From positions 8,989-72,988 of the forward strand of contig WTPW01001648.1 in the NCBI GenBank assembly GCA_009809945.1: 64,000 nucleotides of DNA. Direction: 5' to 3'. The position numbers and the translations under genes were made by a program. The notes beneath the pieces were generated by a model. It made no database searches. It saw nothing but the letters and a program-made list of their open reading frames with translations, and had not been told where the DNA came from. Positions 1 through 12,213 of this stretch are shown one piece after another. This DNA is from Gigaspora margarita (Eukaryota; Glomeromycota; Glomeromycetes; Diversisporales; Gigasporaceae). Position 1 is the first letter of the stretch. Each line of letters starts with the position of its first letter.

Positions 1-958
1 GATCTAAATAGATCGTTAAGATTCTTAACGATTTATTATAGTTTTTTTTTCCGTTTATTTATTTATTTTTTTTATATTATTTATTTTTTTATTTTTTTTT
101 ATATTATTTATTTTTTATTTTTTTTTTTGTACCAGGAACGGAGTGCTGAAGAGTGAAATGATGTGAACAAATACGGTTCTTTGATTGGTTATATTTTTGC
201 ATGATATTGTGGAATGCGATGGTCTAATTTGCATTTTATATTAAACTGGTTTGATATGGCTTTCATAAGTACATACGTGCATTCGTACATGATTATTCCT
301 TAAAAGGACTATTTTAAGTAAGTATTTCAAGTTTTAAGTTGTGCCTCATTTTATTTGATTTATTTTGTATCTTACCGGTGTATTATAATAATATTTCTGC
401 GCCCAAAAATCACAGCATTTCCTTATTCTGCCCTGCTTTATTTGATCGATCATTGTTACATTCGATCATCCTTAAACCTTTCAATTGTACCTCTGTAACA
501 CATGTTACTCCTATTACCTTATTTAGATATCCTTGAGGGGTACAATTAATTAAATCTATCGTGATGCGTCGAATGTCTATATTAATAATCATCATGCCAT
601 CGCTTTTGTACAAAGATCAATTATGTATGAATTATTATTGCTTCTTTTAGGGACGAATAAATATGAAGCATTTAAATATTATCGTCTCACCCCTCACACA
701 AAGTTTTTTGTATTGTTTCTTCGTGAATCCAATTTCGGTATATTTATAAACCCAACCTTATGTGTTCCTTCTCTTGTTCACTATCGCTAACCTAAATCTG
801 GCCCTCTAATTTGACTGCAAAAATTATAAGATACATGTGGGAGTAAATGGGGGAATCTCAGTGCATTCTCTTTGATGCCTGATTATAATCTGGCTCCCAT
901 CTCTCCCGCCCTCTTTCATTCATTGCACCTAGCGCCTTGCTTGTTGTCATGTAGAACA
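1..958. other. AT-rich spacer, no gene seen
   Basis: Poly-T/poly-A runs dominate the first 130 bases. The rest is AT-rich with short frames (longest about 65 codons on either strand) that show no recognisable motif or codon bias. I see no convincing repeat family or RNA gene. Confidence 0.5.
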
Positions 959-1300
959 AGTTGAATGCGCCGCACTATAGCGTGGGCTAGAACTCGCTAT
1001 TTTATATTGATGTTGTCGTGTATGCGCCGCACCATAGCGTGGACTAGAACTTGCTATTTTATATTGATGTTGTCATGTATGCGCCACACTATAGCGTGGG
1101 CTCAAACTCTTTGTTATAAAAATTGATATTGTATGTACCAAGTTGAATGCGCCGCACCATAGCGTAGGCTCGAACTCGCTGTTATAAAAATTGATGTTGT
1201 ATATAATGAGTTAAATGTGCCGCAACATAAACGTGAGCTTGAACTCGCTATTAAAAAAGAAAAAAAAAGGTAGAATGTGCCACACCTTAGCGTTGGCAAT
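959..1300. repeat. Minisatellite of about 60 bp, six degenerate copies
   Basis: Six tandem copies share the core TGCGCCGCACCATAGCG followed by GGGCTAGAACTCGCT and an AT-rich tail ending in TTGATGTTGT. Spacing is about 57-65 bases. The first copies are the most alike; the last two have drifted and gained a poly-A stretch. The core is GC-richer than its surroundings. No coding frame runs through it. Confidence 0.8.
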
Positions 1301-1447
1301 CCTCAATTATGCTTCGTCATGTGATATATTCATGTGTATATAGAGTTTAAGAGCACAATATGCAATAGTCTAATAAAGAAAGTGTTTAGTATGAAATCTG
1401 AGTGCATTAATGCGCATTCATGCACATGATTGAGGAATCATGAGCAT

Positions 1448-1663
1448 GCATGAAACCCATCTCTGCCTGAACCCGAACATGTTCATGAACTTCGAACCGA
1501 ACTCAGACTGAACAAATATTTCAAGTCCGAGTTTGGTTCGGGTTCATAAATTCTAGGTTCAGTTCGGGTTCGAGTTCAAAGATCTGCAAAATTTAAAGTT
1601 CGGGTTCGGGTTTGACTGAACCCGAACTGAACCCGAACTGAACCAAACCCAACTTCGGAACAC
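1448..1663. repeat. hAT-like terminus with GTTCGG-word subterminal repeats
   Basis: A run of GAACCCGAACTGAACC-type words on both strands ends with CTTCGGAACACTA. Read in reverse, this is TAGTGTTCCGAAG, the same terminal motif as the hAT-like elements ending near 16644, 20104 and 58847. Only one end is recognised, so this is either a truncated element or one whose other end has diverged. Confidence 0.55.
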
Positions 1664-1746
1664 TACTCTCGATATAGTGAATCTCTCAATATAGTGAAGA
1701 AATTTTATAGCCTGAGGACTTCACTATAACAAGAGTGACTTGTATT

Positions 1747-2023
1747 GGGGACGTCTAAAGCGGGAGCAACTTATATTTGATAATTTTCTTGATTAACTTT
1801 AGGGTTAGGGTCATCTTATCTTGGGGTTAGGTTGAGTTTTAAATATTATATATAAGCAAAATTGCTTTCCCGATATTTTTACTTAACCTACCTGAGGTAG
1901 GTTTAGACTGCCGTTTTTTATATTTTTTTAGGTTTTTCATTTTTTGCTTCGCTAGCGATCATTAAAATTCTGTAATTTGATTGGCTGTGATCACATGAAT
2001 TTGCCCCCGCTTTAGATGACCCC
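1747..2023. mobile_element. 277-bp TIR element with 7-bp target duplication
   Basis: The ends are inverted: GGGGACGTCTAAAGCGGGAG on the left and, read in reverse, GGGGTCATCTAAAGCGGGGG on the right. The flanks are a perfect TTGTATT direct repeat (1740-1746 and 2024-2030). There is no coding capacity; a small palindrome around AACCTACC/GGTAGGTT lies inside. The superfamily is uncertain, because 7-8 bp duplications fit hAT- or P-like transposases. Confidence 0.7.
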
Positions 2024-2030
2024 TTGTATT

Positions 2031-3290
2031 AAGCTATAAAAAGAAAGCACTATTACTATTTTTTTAAAATGTTTAGATAGAATAATGCTTTGAACCAGTT
2101 GGGCTATAATCAAGTAACCAGTCTAAACCAAATAAAATTTTGAGTAATTAGTTGAGTAAATGCTTAATCGGTTGACCATACAACTAATTAACAAAATCAG
2201 GAATAAGCAAAGATTTCTAAAAAACATAAAATATAAGCAAGTTTGAGACAAAATTTGAATAATAACGCATGAAGTAATCTTAATTAATTGCAATTAGTTG
2301 ACATCAAATATTTTGGTTTGATAAAGAATTTTTTCTCTGTACAAATCACTATTTAAGGATCAGTTTGGTTATTGATCAACTAGTTGAACAATAAATGAAG
2401 TAAATTCAAAATCAACTTTTTAGAAAAATGGTATTTTTAATTTTTAAGCTATAATTAAACAGTAATTATAAATCAAACCAGTGGTGCTCAACACTAGTAA
2501 AATGAAATCTATATAACATGCAAATCAAAATAAAGACAAAAAGTAAATTTTGATTAATATTAGGGTTAGAGTTAAGTCCTGGAATGAAGCAGAGGCATAG
2601 ATTATACCAAAATTTTATGAGAAATTTTTTTGTTAAAGCCTTAAAAATGATTTCATAAATAAATTTTTGCATTATAGTCATTTTTAAAAAATATTTAAAA
2701 AATTTGTGTTATACCTGATTTTTATATTATACTGTAGCTTATAATAAAAATTATAGTGATATTGAACAATGCTGATAATTAAATATGTAATAATTTTTGA
2801 TTTACTAATTTGTTTTAAATAATTTAACTATCAAAATATTTGCTCAATAAGAGAATTTTAATAAGCACAAAATTGTTAAAATCTATTTAAAAGGTCTTGA
2901 GATTGTTTAAATTTTATAAAAGTTTTTAGAATTATTATATAAAGTTTTTTAAATTAATAACTTTTGATTTACTAATTTGGTTTAAATTATTTAACTATTT
3001 AATGTTTATTTAATAAAATGATTTTAACAATTATAAAATTGGTAAATTCTAATTACAAAATTTTGAATTCATTAGTAATTTTTTATTCTTTAACAGTCTT
3101 GCTAATGCTATCTGTGCGCAATAGATAGCAAAATTGATGCCTAATCTGCAAATTAATGCACATGAACAATAAAAGGGCATGATTTACCCTAAAATTATAT
3201 ATTTTAGGATGATTTTTTTTTGGTTTTTTTGCTTTCTTGATATCAAAATAACAAAGCTAAAAAAATTTATAAAATGCTATGCACCCAAAT
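2031..3290. other. AT-rich spacer
   Basis: Noncoding AT-rich sequence. Two stretches near 2790 and 2960 resemble each other around TTTGATTTACTAATTTG, suggesting an old local duplication. No gene, TIR pair or RNA is recognisable. Confidence 0.4.
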
Positions 3291-3309
3291 AACTAAAAAA
3301 GAAAAGAGT

Positions 3310-5880
3310 ATGATACTTGCTTATATTGAAAGTATGAGGCTAAGCAAGTTGTTCACAAAATTGATTATAACCCAATAATGGTTCAAAGGTTTCTAAAGAA
3401 GCACAAAAAAACAAAAAAAAATTAAAAATTTTATCTCACTTCAGATGTTTCTTACTCTAAAAAAGAAAGAAAAACACTATATAAAAAAAGTGTTAAAAGA
3501 GAAATACAAGCCCCTGTGCAACATTATTAAAGATTTAAAACTACAATATAGCCAGAAGACCATAGCTAGAGCCTTGTACAATTTTGGGGTTCATTTTTGC
3601 ATTGCTGCAATGAAAACTTTTTTGTTAGACAACAATATAAACAGGTGCAAAATTTAGTATAAACAAAATTTAAACAAGAACTTTTATAAGTGGTAGTATA
3701 ATATTTTTTAATAAAATAAGTATAGAAGTAAGCAAACAATTCTGCCAGATTCAAGTATAGCATTATACAGACAAATAATATAAACATAAGTATTTAGTAC
3801 TAAATTTTAGGAGTAGAAGAGTATTAGTAATAGTATGGTTATACTTCATTAGCAAAATTAAAGGCTTTATAGATTTTTTTAATAATTATAAAGGTTCCAA
3901 ATAAACAATTAATAAAAAATTTATACCAAGGTTCTTGAAAACAATCTCATATCATTTATTGCTATCATGCATCTGTTGGTTAGATCAAATTAATATTTTA
4001 GCATAACAATATTCTATATATAAGATAAAAATAACTTGAAGCAAAAAAATCAATTATATGAATTGGCTATCACAATCCCCAACCTTAACACAATAGAGAA
4101 CATTTGGAAGGTTGTAAAAGACAATATTCAAAATCAGGAGGACTTTTCAAGAGATGCAGATGAGCTTTAAATAGGCATAAAAAAAGCATAATCAAATTTG
4201 AATATATTAGTTCTTTGGGCTGTTATAGAGTAGTGAATTGATTCGACAAAAAAATTGTTGATCGATGATTGATTAAAAAAATTTTTCAATGATCAATCAA
4301 AAATCGATTATGTGTATTAATCGAGTATAATCGATCAAGCATAAAATTTATAAGCTCGAGCATATATAATCGATCAATCATTGGGTCAATCATTGATCGA
4401 TTATCAAATTAAAAATTAGGTAGCTATGTAATGTAGGGTGCTCTCAAGCACCTAAATTACAATTACTCCATAGGCAAAATTTTGTATATAGATATAGTTT
4501 ATATATCATATGCGTACTATACGTATTTCGCACTATCCGCTATACAACTATATGCCACACTATATAGAATGTAGTTTAACATTACACACTTATAAAAAAT
4601 TTTTTTATATTATTTTAAAGTACTTTGAATATCTTGTATTACTCACTTGCATTATAAGATAATCACCAATAAGTTACTAACCACAAACTTGAAGCTTTCA
4701 TAGCATAGAAAACAATATCCGTTGAATCCCTCTGAATCCCACGGCCTTAAGTTTCTGCCTCAAATAAAAGATAGCAAGAAATGTATAGAACATTAGACGA
4801 TTAGTTTTATAAAATTTCACCCATTTGGGTGTAAAAAGTCGAAGGTTTGGTGAAAGAATTGTAGAGTGGAGGTATTGTGCTTTTAATACTTGTTTTATGA
4901 AATATGCAAAAAATTTTAGTTATACTAGTTATTTATAAGCGATAAATACTAAGTAAGATATTTAGTACAAGCTTTGATCTTAAAAAAAGTTTCATATAAA
5001 TTATTTAATATATATAATGTTCTTTTATACTAGGTATTCAATAAAATAGTTTTGTAATGGCAATGCAGGTTCAGATTGATACGTATACGAAAATTATATT
5101 AATTTTGGTTTGGGAAAATTATTTTTATAAGGTATACGTACTATTATGATCTTTACATGTTTAATTCTAATTTACATTTTTTTCTTATTTACTATATATT
5201 GTATTATATACTATTTAATTCTAAATATATATTATATATTAATTTAGCTTTAGAATTTGTTAGTTAAATGGTGATTCGGTTTAAATACTGTACATATATA
5301 TATAAATAAATAAATAAATATCGGTAGTAGTTTATTATTAATATTGTGAACAAAAAAAAAAATAATTCGCTAAAGGTTCAGTGATGATTGAAATGGAATT
5401 ATTATTTAAAATATAATATGGCAATAATTAAAAAATAAAGCTTTATTACCTGTTACGTAGCAATAAATCGTTTATTCGAATTAATTATTTTACTAACTCG
5501 AGATAGCAAATCATTTAACTGTCCCTGCTGTACGTACTGTACGCTAAAAAAATTCAGACATTATATAAATGGCACATCACTAATTATAACCTATTAAAAC
5601 AAGAAAAATGCTTAGATTCTATAATAGGTTCCTAAACTGACATTTTTTTATAAACGGAATCATATTAATAATTGATCAAATATATACTTATTTGATCGAT
5701 CAGTATTATCAATCATTGATTAACCTATTGTTGCTCGAGCCCATTAATTGGTGCTTGATCATTGACCTAAATCGATCAATGATCGAGTATCATATAATTG
5801 AGTCAATTCACTATTAAAGAGTCAGTAAAACAAATTATTGTATGGGTCTTATGTAACAAACTATGCTTTTTTTGAAAGTT
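3310..5880 (+). pseudogene. Tc1/mariner-type transposase remnant, split by a hAT element
   Basis: The product would have been a DDE transposase cutting and pasting its own element. Readable pieces in order are: a helix-turn-helix-like start with SQKTIARALYNFGVHF (about 3550-3600); a middle with VSKQFCQIQV, HYTDK, YKHKYLVLNF and VLVIVWLYFISK (about 3725-3860), matching the strand-rich centre of Tc1 catalytic domains; and SQSPNLNTIENIWKVVKDNI (about 4070-4125), which carries the final catalytic Glu of the DDE triad. It continues as LNILVLWAVIE to 4230. The frame resumes at 5814 as SVKQIIVWVL, directly after the inserted element. Several stops and shifts make it dead. The assignment as Tc1-like is firm; exact ends and intron positions are not resolved. 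Confidence 0.7.
4231..5813 (-). mobile_element. Non-autonomous hAT element, relative of the 8.1 kb hAT at 44822
   Basis: The terminal inverted repeats begin TAGTGAATTGATTCGAC on the left and TAGTGAATTGACTCAA on the right read in reverse. Target duplications are TTATAGAG (4223-4230) and TTAAAGAG (5814-5821), 7 of 8 matching. The roughly 170 bases inside each end match the two ends of the coding hAT at 44822-52932: the left end here matches that element's right end, hence minus orientation. Shared marks are clustered TCGATCAAT words and GGGCTCGAGCAACAATAGG on one side. The interior has no transposase and is AT-rich filler. Confidence 0.85.
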
Positions 5881-6600
5881 TATTCACACAGATCTATATT
5901 ATTAATATGAGCAGTATTGCATATTTTGGCTATTTATAGCTTTTTTTAACTTATTTATATTCTTAATTGTTCAAATATTCAAGATTGTTCAAAGCTTGTT
6001 TAGGCTTTAATAATTAATAAATCTATCTAAAAAATATATAACTATATATTTTTTTAGGTGCTAAACACATTTTAGTTAAAATTTAAATAAGTTATCTTAA
6101 TAAAATTTTAAGTAATTTTATTTTATTTAATTATTCAGTTATTTATAGATTTATCTGGTTATCTGTTAAATAAAAACTGATAGTTATCCATATTCAACTT
6201 TTATAAAACAGATAGAGTAAAATAGGTAACTGGATATTTGGGTTCAAGCACTAGGCAGATTCAATTTTTTTTATACTATATTGTACCAGTTTCAAAAAAA
6301 TCAACCTATATATTCAAAATAACACACATGTGTATACTTGAAATAAGGTTCATATATTCAAAATAATATACAAATGCTCATTATTTTGAGAATTTATAGT
6401 AATAGCTTTTTTTTAAATAACTTTTTTGTATCAAGAGCTATTAGCTTTTAAAATTATTTTAGTCTTTAAATATCATGCACTGTATTATCTTTTTTTTGGC
6501 TATTTTTTTTTGTTTTGGCTATTACCTTTATTTTGAACTTTTTTCTAAATACTTCCTAAAAATAGTAGATAAGTAAAAAATAAAAAACTATTTTTCAAAA
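5880..6600. other. AT-rich spacer
   Basis: Noncoding; homopolymer runs and a short repeated phrase (TATATATTCAAAATAA near 6310 and 6355). Nothing else is recognisable. Confidence 0.4.
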
Positions 6601-7345
6601 TAAGTGTTGGTGTTCTTGCAAAGTACTAGAGAAATTTAATATGTTTTTACAAAGAAAAATCTAGTATGTTCTTGCAAAGTGCAAGTGAAGTTCAAGTTGG
6701 TGTTCTTGTAAAGTACCAAAAAAGGCTGTTTTCTTGCAAAGTGCTAAAGAAGTTAGGAATAAATAAAATAATAAAAATTAAAAAAAATAGACAAAAAAAA
6801 AACAAATAAAAAAACAATAAATATAAACAAACTAAATAAAAAAAATAAATAAAGCCCCAAATCTTCATTTTTCTGAAGTAAATATTTATATTTTTGCAAA
6901 TTCAGAAATTGCTAAAATCAAGTTGTGTTTTTGTAAAGTGCTAGGTTAATGTTTTTGCAAAGTGCTAGAAAAGTCTGTATTTGTTTACAAAATACTAAAA
7001 AAGTCTGGGTTGGTTTTCTTGCAAAGTGCTAGAAAATAATGATTGTATTTTTACAAAGTGCTAAAATAAAATAAATTAATAAAAAAATTTAAAAAAAAAA
7101 ACAAAAATTGTTAAACAAAAAAATAAATAAAGCTCTAACTAAATCTTTATTTCTTTAAATAAGTGTTCTTGAAAATTTAAAAATTGTTAAAAAAATTAAT
7201 TGTATGTTCTTGCAAAGTATCAAAAGTCTAAATTGGCTTGCAAGGCCAAACTGGTATTCTTATAGAGTAGTAAAAAGTTGTTGGTTTTTTTGCAAAGTAC
7301 CAGAAAAGTTAGAGTTAGTGTTTTTGTAAAGTACTAAAATAAAAT
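6600..7345. repeat. Degenerate minisatellite built on TTCTTGCAAAGTGCTAGAAA
   Basis: The phrase TTCTTGCAAAGTGCTAGAAA, with variants such as TTTTTGTAAAGTGCTA and TTCTTGCAAAGTACCA, recurs more than a dozen times at irregular spacing of roughly 30-50 bases. Runs of (A/T)-rich filler containing AAATAAATAAA separate the clusters. Unit order is irregular, pointing to repeated slippage and drift rather than one recent expansion. Confidence 0.7.
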
Positions 7346-8450
7346 AAAAAAATTAAAAAATAAATAAATAAATAAATTAAAAAAAAAACAAAACAAAAAC
7401 AAAAAAAATCAATATAAAACTGAATAGAAGATCTAATAATAAACAAAAAGATCTAATTTGATTTTGATTTTGTAATACAAAATTTGTAAATTAATTTTAA
7501 TATATTATAAATTCAAAATTTTTTAAAAATACTAGTTTAATATGCTCTTGGTATAATTTAAGTTACAGATCTACTAATCCAGATTGGCCTTTTAGTTCTA
7601 AAATATTTTGAAATATTTTAATATCTCAAAAAGATTAATCCTAAAATATTTTAAACCTATTTTCAAAAATATTTCTACTTTTGAAATATTTTAAAAATTA
7701 ATATTTTGAAATATTTTTGAAATCTTTTACTTTTTTTTTTTTGTTTTTTTTTTTTTTGNTATATTCTACTGATTGAATATTTAGATTATTGAAGTCTGCT
7801 ATGACATATATCATTTTACTAACCATAACTTCCGTATATGTATAATCTGCATACTGTCTAGTCCAGAAATGCTTCAGAGGTGCAGTTTTCACATCTTTGT
7901 CTTTTATACTTTCAGTTTTTTAGATAATATACACTATAGCTTTGCCTATATACTTGTAGTTAGAGCAATTATTAAACTGCTACTATTATTCTGCTTTTAT
8001 AGAGTTTTTCAGGTTCTGGTACTATTTCCTTCATTTTTATAAATTATGTTTCTGGTAAATCACAAACTCCCAATTCAATTACCCAGAAGGATTGGTCAGC
8101 AAGACTTCAGGATATCTTCATGGTTTCTCTTTTCTTGGTTCATGTTTTTGCAACACATGATCTTTTTCTCTGATACAATTCTAGTAGTCTGGTTGGTAAA
8201 GACTATACCTAAAACCTAACATTTGATTTCCTAGTTCAATTACTCAATCCAATTCTATTCTATAGTACCATTAAAAGTCTAGCTACCTCTTTGCTTAGAA
8301 CTTGCTAAATGAGTTTCAATCTTCAGATTCCCAAGCATTATACAATTCTAGAATCTTTTAAAATCTTTTATTTCAATGGTATGATCCAAGTTACAGATCT
8401 TTCATAATCCAACCTATTGATAAAGATCAGTTACAATAATACAAATATAA
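7346..8450. other. AT-rich spacer with weak tRNA-like stretches
   Basis: Mostly noncoding. One N sits at 7759 in a poly-T run. Two plus-strand stretches, near 8070-8095 and 8185-8250, have B-box-like words (CCAATTCAATTACC, CTAGTTCAATTACTC), and the second also has an A-box-like TAGTCTGGTTGGTAAAG. Stem pairing outside the D arm is poor, so I treat them as possible decayed tRNA-derived sequence only. Confidence 0.35.
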
Positions 8451-8454
8451 TTTT

Positions 8455-8535
8455 TTGACTAGCACCAAGTAGAATTCGAACTTACAACCTATCGCTTGGG
8501 GATAACAACTTGACTACTATTTAAGTTGCCATATC
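8455..8535 (-). ncRNA. tRNA-like sequence, likely tRNA-derived SINE head or tRNA pseudogene
   Basis: Read on the minus strand, the stretch has an A-box-like AATAGTAGTCAAG, a 5-bp anticodon-type stem (TTGTT with AGCGA) closing a 7-base loop ATCCCCA with T at position 33, and a B-box-like AGTTCGAATTC. The apparent anticodon is CCC (Gly). The T stem has one mismatch and the acceptor stem does not pair well, so a working tRNA is unlikely. The internal promoter boxes would fit a SINE. Other copies were not found with confidence. Confidence 0.4.
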
Positions 8536-9235
8536 TTTTGAAATCTTTTACTTATTTTGTAGTTTACAAAATCTTTTGAAAGATTTTGCAACTATAAATT
8601 TGCTAATAAACCAATTACTTATAAACAAATTTGCTAAAAATTTAGTATATTATAAACTAATATCTATACTATCTGTGTAAAAATTTAAACCAATTCTAAT
8701 TATTAATTATTAAGAAAATTGCTTTTAAAATTTAATTAAAACTTACAAAATTTTTTATACTATTGATATTAATTGATGATTTGCTACTTAGCAGAAGAAT
8801 GGCATAAAATAATGTAATACAAATTACTATATAAATTCTATATATGGAATGCCTAAATTTTTACATATTCATCTAAGAAACCCTTTACAAAGTTAACAAG
8901 CAAAGTCAATTATTTGAAAGTTGTATAGCTTAAGGGGTATTCATAAATAATGTTATGCTTAAGGGGGGGCCTCCAAAATATAATGATTTTCCAATAAGTA
9001 GAGGGGCTCTCCAAAATATAACACAATTTTTTTATAAAAATTTGTCTAAAACTTGATCTAGTGGTCCAAATTGGATAATTTTGGTACTATTCGAATTATC
9101 TTGAGAAAAGTATTCAAATGGTACCAAAATCATTTGATTTGGATTACTAGATCATATTTTATTAACAAAATACTATTGGTTATTATATTTTTTTATAAAA
9201 TTACTATAAAATCAATAGTATTTTGTAAATAACAC
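8536..9235. other. Noncoding region with a foldback-type motif
   Basis: Around 9050-9180, a GATCTAGTGGTCCAAATTGG word and its inverted partner face each other, separated by GGTACCAAAATC-type words. This is the same module found in the foldbacks at 11519, 15997 and 53330. Near 8931 a GGGGTATTCATAAATAATG stretch resembles a PIF-type end, but no matching partner is clear. Confidence 0.45.
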
Positions 9236-9239
9236 ACAG

Positions 9240-9850
9240 GTTGAATAAAGCCATATCGGGAACTATATAGTTAAATAAAAACTAGCAACTATCAGGTTTC
9301 GATATGTATCCAGTTTTTATTTTTAAAATCATAGCCCTATCGGGCAACCGATAGGGCTATAATTATAACCTGAATATAAAATGATAAACATAAATTATAT
9401 TATAATATAATCAGAAATAAATCAGATAAACCTATATAGCTATTGATTATTATATATGTATATGATGTTTAGCTTATAATACTTGATATAAAAATAAATA
9501 ACTAGTTCAGATCCATTAAAATATTATAATAACTACAAGCCATATCGGGTAAAGTGTTGTCAGATAAAAATAGAGGCATATCAGGTTTCGATATGTCTTC
9601 GGTTTTAAGTTTAAATCATAGCAATATCGGACACCCGATATGTATCTAGAATTAACATGAAAGTAAACCTATAACCAGTAATCACATCGGAAGTTATTCA
9701 GAGATAAATAAAATATACCTATAAAAATACTGATAAACCTATATGCCTATAAGATAAATCTATATAAATACCTGGTAAATCTATAAAGTCTATGATATTT
9801 GTCTTATTGTACTTAATAAAAACAAAGAATAACAGTACGTGTCAGAAGTT
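9240..9850. repeat. Two diverged tandem copies of a 300-bp unit with CATATCGGG words
   Basis: The phrases AGCCATATCGGG, ATCAGGTTTCGATATGT and AAATCATAGC recur in the same order, starting near 9250 and near 9538. A local inverted repeat, AGCCCTATCGG...CCGATAGGGCT, lies at 9332-9360. An inverted, more distant relative occurs near 26880-26930 (CCTATCGGGAACCTGATTG). No coding frame. Confidence 0.55.
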
Positions 9851-11518
9851 AATTAGTGATAAATAAGATAAAACTATATAAATACCAGTAAAAACTAATA
9901 CTTGATCAGTAAATTTATTAAAATTATTTTATACAGTATATATTATTAAATATGAAATTTTCTATTTATAGAATTCACAGACATATATTCTTAGGGGTTT
10001 TTTTCTGACTTTGTCAGTTCCAGAAATAAAGCGGCCTAAAATATTATGCACGGGGATAATACAATCCATACTTAAATCATAGAAATCCCAATTCCATAAT
10101 TCAACATTACAAATATTGTCTACTTGACAATAATATCTTGTCTTTTTGTTATTAACAGCTTGATACCACCGTACATAAGCGAGTACATGCTTCTTTGGAC
10201 CTTCTAATAGATTTATTATATTCTCGAAATAATATTGAACGAGACCTGGGTATATATCAGTAGTATTGTCATCCAATATGAATTTAGCAAGTATTTTCGC
10301 AGACTTTGTGTGTCTCTTCAGATAAGTAGACCCAAATATTTCGTCACCAATTTTTATTCTTCCGTAAATTGTAATGCCAGGTAATGTCACTATGGCATCC
10401 GAGTGCTCGAGTATATCAGTTAAAAATATGAAATTATAATTATATGCATTGTTGTAATAGTTGACTAACAATGCATATAAGTCTTTCGAAAGGGTTATAC
10501 ATTCCTTTTTAGGCCCTAATAATTTGCTCAGAAAAGGTTCGGAACCAGTTCCTGAATTGTCTTCAACATTTACAGATATTAAAAGAAACTCCTAATAATC
10601 ATTTCTATTATAAATAGAAAGACTACTGCTTATTGTTTCTTGTTCGATGAACTGCAAGCAAGTTTGCAAATAGCTTTCCGCACGTGATGAAAGCACATTT
10701 AGCAGAGAGTTAGATTGTATAATTTTAATAAGTTCGGTTTTGATTCTTCTGTTACTGCTATAAAATGACCCTGTAAATTATATAAAATCCTATTGAGCTA
10801 TTGGTAGTTTAATATGGCTATTTGGATAATATAACCTTAATAAATAATTAACTGATTTTTTTTTAGCTATTTCAAAAAATACAAACTTACCTAATAAACC
10901 ATTCATCCGTTCATAACTAAAGCACTAAAATGCATATAGTGGCCCATAGTCCATAACGCATTCACTTATATGTAAACATAAATATAAATTAGGCATTATT
11001 TTTTCTGAGCCATAAATATCTTCTATAAGTTTAACCATTTTAAGAAGACAACTATGAGCCTCTTTCAAATTGTCTTTATATACAATTCGACACACCAGGA
11101 TAGAGCATGCGTGAACAAAATAAGTAAAGATTTGTCGCTCATTTTCACGCAACAAATCCCACATAATCAACGTTGCATATACCAGAACAAAAGTTTTCCA
11201 TTGGTCTGCTGTAAATCTTGAAAAGCCTTTCCCCGTTGCTATTTTGTAAGGAATTCTCCTGATGTCTACAGGAATCTGCATATTTTTAGCCTGATTTTCC
11301 ATTAGTGCAAGATTATATGGCGTTAAAACATCTTCATCAATCTATAATTTGATGATCCACTTAGGGGTGTGCCATTTATCACATAATATTTTTTACTTAA
11401 TGGCCACCCCCATCCATGTATAGTGTGATCACCCTAGTCTCAATTCTGATTGGTTAATATAACGACTAATATTTATAATATATTATATAAATATATATAA
11501 TGTTAAATAACTCTTGAT

Positions 11519-11794
11519 CTACTGGTCCGTTTTGGATGATTTTACTACCAAAATGTTTGTCTCAATGAGACGATTCTAACAAGCCCAAAATCATTAAAAT
11601 CCAATTACAGGGTCACAAGATCGCTAAGGTTTTGCATTTTTATATATATAAATTTTAATATCTATATATATAAAAATGCAAAACCTTAACGATCTTGTGA
11701 TCCTGTGATTGGATTTTAATGATTTTGGACTTGTTAGAATCGTCTCATTGAGACGAACATTTTGGTAGTAAAATCATCCAAAACGGACCAGTAG
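11519..11794. repeat. Foldback repeat with arms of about 120 bp
   Basis: The left arm begins CTACTGGTCCGTTTTGGATG and the right arm ends with its reverse complement. The match is near-perfect down to a TA-rich loop near 11655. It carries the words GATTTTACTACCAAAATG, TCTCAATGAGACGA and CCAATTACAGGGTCACAAG, shared with the foldbacks near 15997 and 53330. It would form a long hairpin if transcribed. Confidence 0.8.
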
Positions 11795-11868
11795 AAAAAA
11801 AGATACTTAATATTAAATAATATATATTATATATATATTATATACCATATATAATTTAGAAAATTACT

Positions 11869-12213
11869 ATTTATCACCAGTGGTGATCATCACCAGTGAT
11901 CTACAATGCATAAAACAAAATAAACAAAACAAACAGTTTTATTAAATAAAAATTAAATTTCTTTAATATTAGGGTAAGGGTAAAGGTTAGGATAGGGCTT
12001 TATATATAGTAAAATTTAGCAAGGAATTTTTTTTTTGTATAAAAAAATGTAGTTTCATAGACAAAATTTTAGGTTAGAAGCAATTTTAGCAATTTTTAAA
12101 AAATTCTTTGTTTTGTTACACAAAAATTGATCTACATGTTACACCTGACCCTAAATTTTAATTGGTAAATTGATTACTGGTGATGATCACCAGTGGCAAT
12201 AAATAGCAAACTC
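11869..12213. mobile_element. MITE with CACCAGTGGTGATCATC ends
   Basis: The left end TTACTATTTATCACCAGTGG and the reversed right end TTGCTATTTATTGCCACTGG match, followed by TGATCATCACCAGT on both. The interior shares the phrases TTTAGCAAGGAATTTTTTTT, GTTAGAAGCAATTTTT and GTTACACCTGA with the element at 27577-27924, so the two belong to one larger family with different tips. Confidence 0.65.

Noticed and set aside
960..1300. CRISPR-like array
   Set aside because: The spacing regions are themselves repeated, unit lengths vary, and the window is eukaryotic.
1801..1830. Telomere-like TTAGGG words
   Set aside because: Only isolated GGGTTAGGGT phrases occur, scattered in several elements, never as an array.
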